From: Phoronis australis
Lineage: Eukaryota > Phoronida > Phoronidae
Assembly (NCBI GenBank): GCA_002633005.1
Contig: NMRA01000171.1
Span: 250,776-314,775, forward strand
Direction: 5' to 3'
Length of the DNA: 64,000 bases
Shown here: positions 63,515-64,000 of the stretch, in pieces
How the letters are laid out: every line of letters starts with the position of its first letter
How positions within the stretch are numbered: the stretch's first letter is position 1
Notes under the pieces: model-generated
The model's input: only the letters and a program-made list of their open reading frames with translations
Database searches by the model: none
Told to the model about the DNA's origin: nothing
Made by a program: the position numbers and the translations under genes

Positions 63515-63815
63515 AAAAACGTTTAACAAATTGAAACCAATTCCTTGTGAAGGAAGAACATTTGATTGAAAAATTGATAAATGTTTTCCAATAGGAGAGT
63601 TGCTTTATTTTATGGGGTTCAAAGACGACGGATATTATTGATGCACAAATTTAGTACAATTCTTATTTTTTTATCACCCGTAACCTACTTCCTTTACCCA
63701 TGGAAGAGCAGTTTTTAATCATTAATTTTGTGTCATTGTGTAGTTTTTCCCGTAATATCATTCCAAAGTTGTATGTTTATGCAGTTTTGCACTAAGGCTA
63801 CCTTGCCAATTGCAC
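63515..63815. repeat. Dispersed repeat, copy B
   Basis: Diverged partner of 61650-61990 in the same orientation, including CAAAGTTGTATGTTTATGCAG and CACTAAGGCTA. Confidence 0.5.
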
Positions 63816-64000
63816 TTGTCCTTGGGCTTAGCATGATATGGTATATTTGAAATGATGTGAGAAAAAGTGGACGGAATAAAACAAGATCACTGAACAGCTG
63901 TTTGCGTCGCATTTTGTTGGAGGAGTCGTCAATTTTGCGAAACATGCTTGGCATTGTTTTTCATTACGTGATGCTTGGAAAAAAATCTCAAAATATTCTG

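Overview
This window is nuclear DNA from an animal, probably a marine invertebrate; I cannot fix the phylum. The protein-coding genes are split into many short exons with GT-AG introns and are metazoan orthologues. Between them lie decayed eukaryotic DNA transposons (Merlin, hAT-like, Harbinger-like, a THAP relic), Penelope-like and LINE fragments, and minisatellites. Base composition is AT-rich. A run of 405 N and several single N mark assembly joins, and some flanking duplications look like untrimmed allelic overlaps.

Region 1-22034 (minus strand): MMS19, the HEAT-repeat subunit of the cytosolic iron-sulfur targeting complex. I placed 21 exons (927 codons) whose splice phases are consistent at every junction; only the last C-terminal exon(s) lie beyond the left edge. 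Head to head, 266 bp away on the plus strand, is the first exon of a UBTD1/UBTD2-type gene (22301-22376). The same MMS19-UBTD1 arrangement exists in human 10q24, so the pairing supports both calls. No later UBTD exon was found here.

Region 22440-27565: assembly-troubled repeats. A palindrome surrounds the 405-N gap, and a third copy lies 4 kb away. Each copy carries the same 34-bp candidate first coding exon with a strong start context and splice donor. There are also 874-bp and 208-bp duplications, each with a single N at the junction, and a 57-bp minisatellite.

Region 28600-40800: transposon graveyard. A Merlin (ISXO2/IS1595-like) transposase is broken by stops and by a 1.6-kb hAT-like insertion that itself carries another insertion. 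Its 3' end holds two histone-type stem-loops. A decayed THAP domain, a Penelope-type GIY-YIG fragment and several blocks of a dispersed repeat containing CCTAGTGGC follow.

Region 41200-53540 (plus strand): a large C2H2 zinc-finger gene with four phase-consistent exons (1366 residues seen, start not found). It has a Lys/Arg-rich N-terminal part, two finger clusters, an acidic middle with SUMO-interaction-like motifs, and C-terminal fingers. I cannot assign it to a named family.

Region 56260-57300: a 5'-truncated LINE with a poly(A) tail. Region 58188-62459 (minus strand): a complete six-exon PRELID3/SLMO gene (182 residues), a mitochondrial phospholipid-transfer protein. The last 1.5 kb holds a dispersed repeat and no convincing gene.

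I did not find an undescribed multi-gene system. The best leads are the histone-type 3' ends on the Merlin transposase, the triplicated first-exon repeat beside UBTD, and duplicated exon or splice-site fragments inside MMS19 introns.
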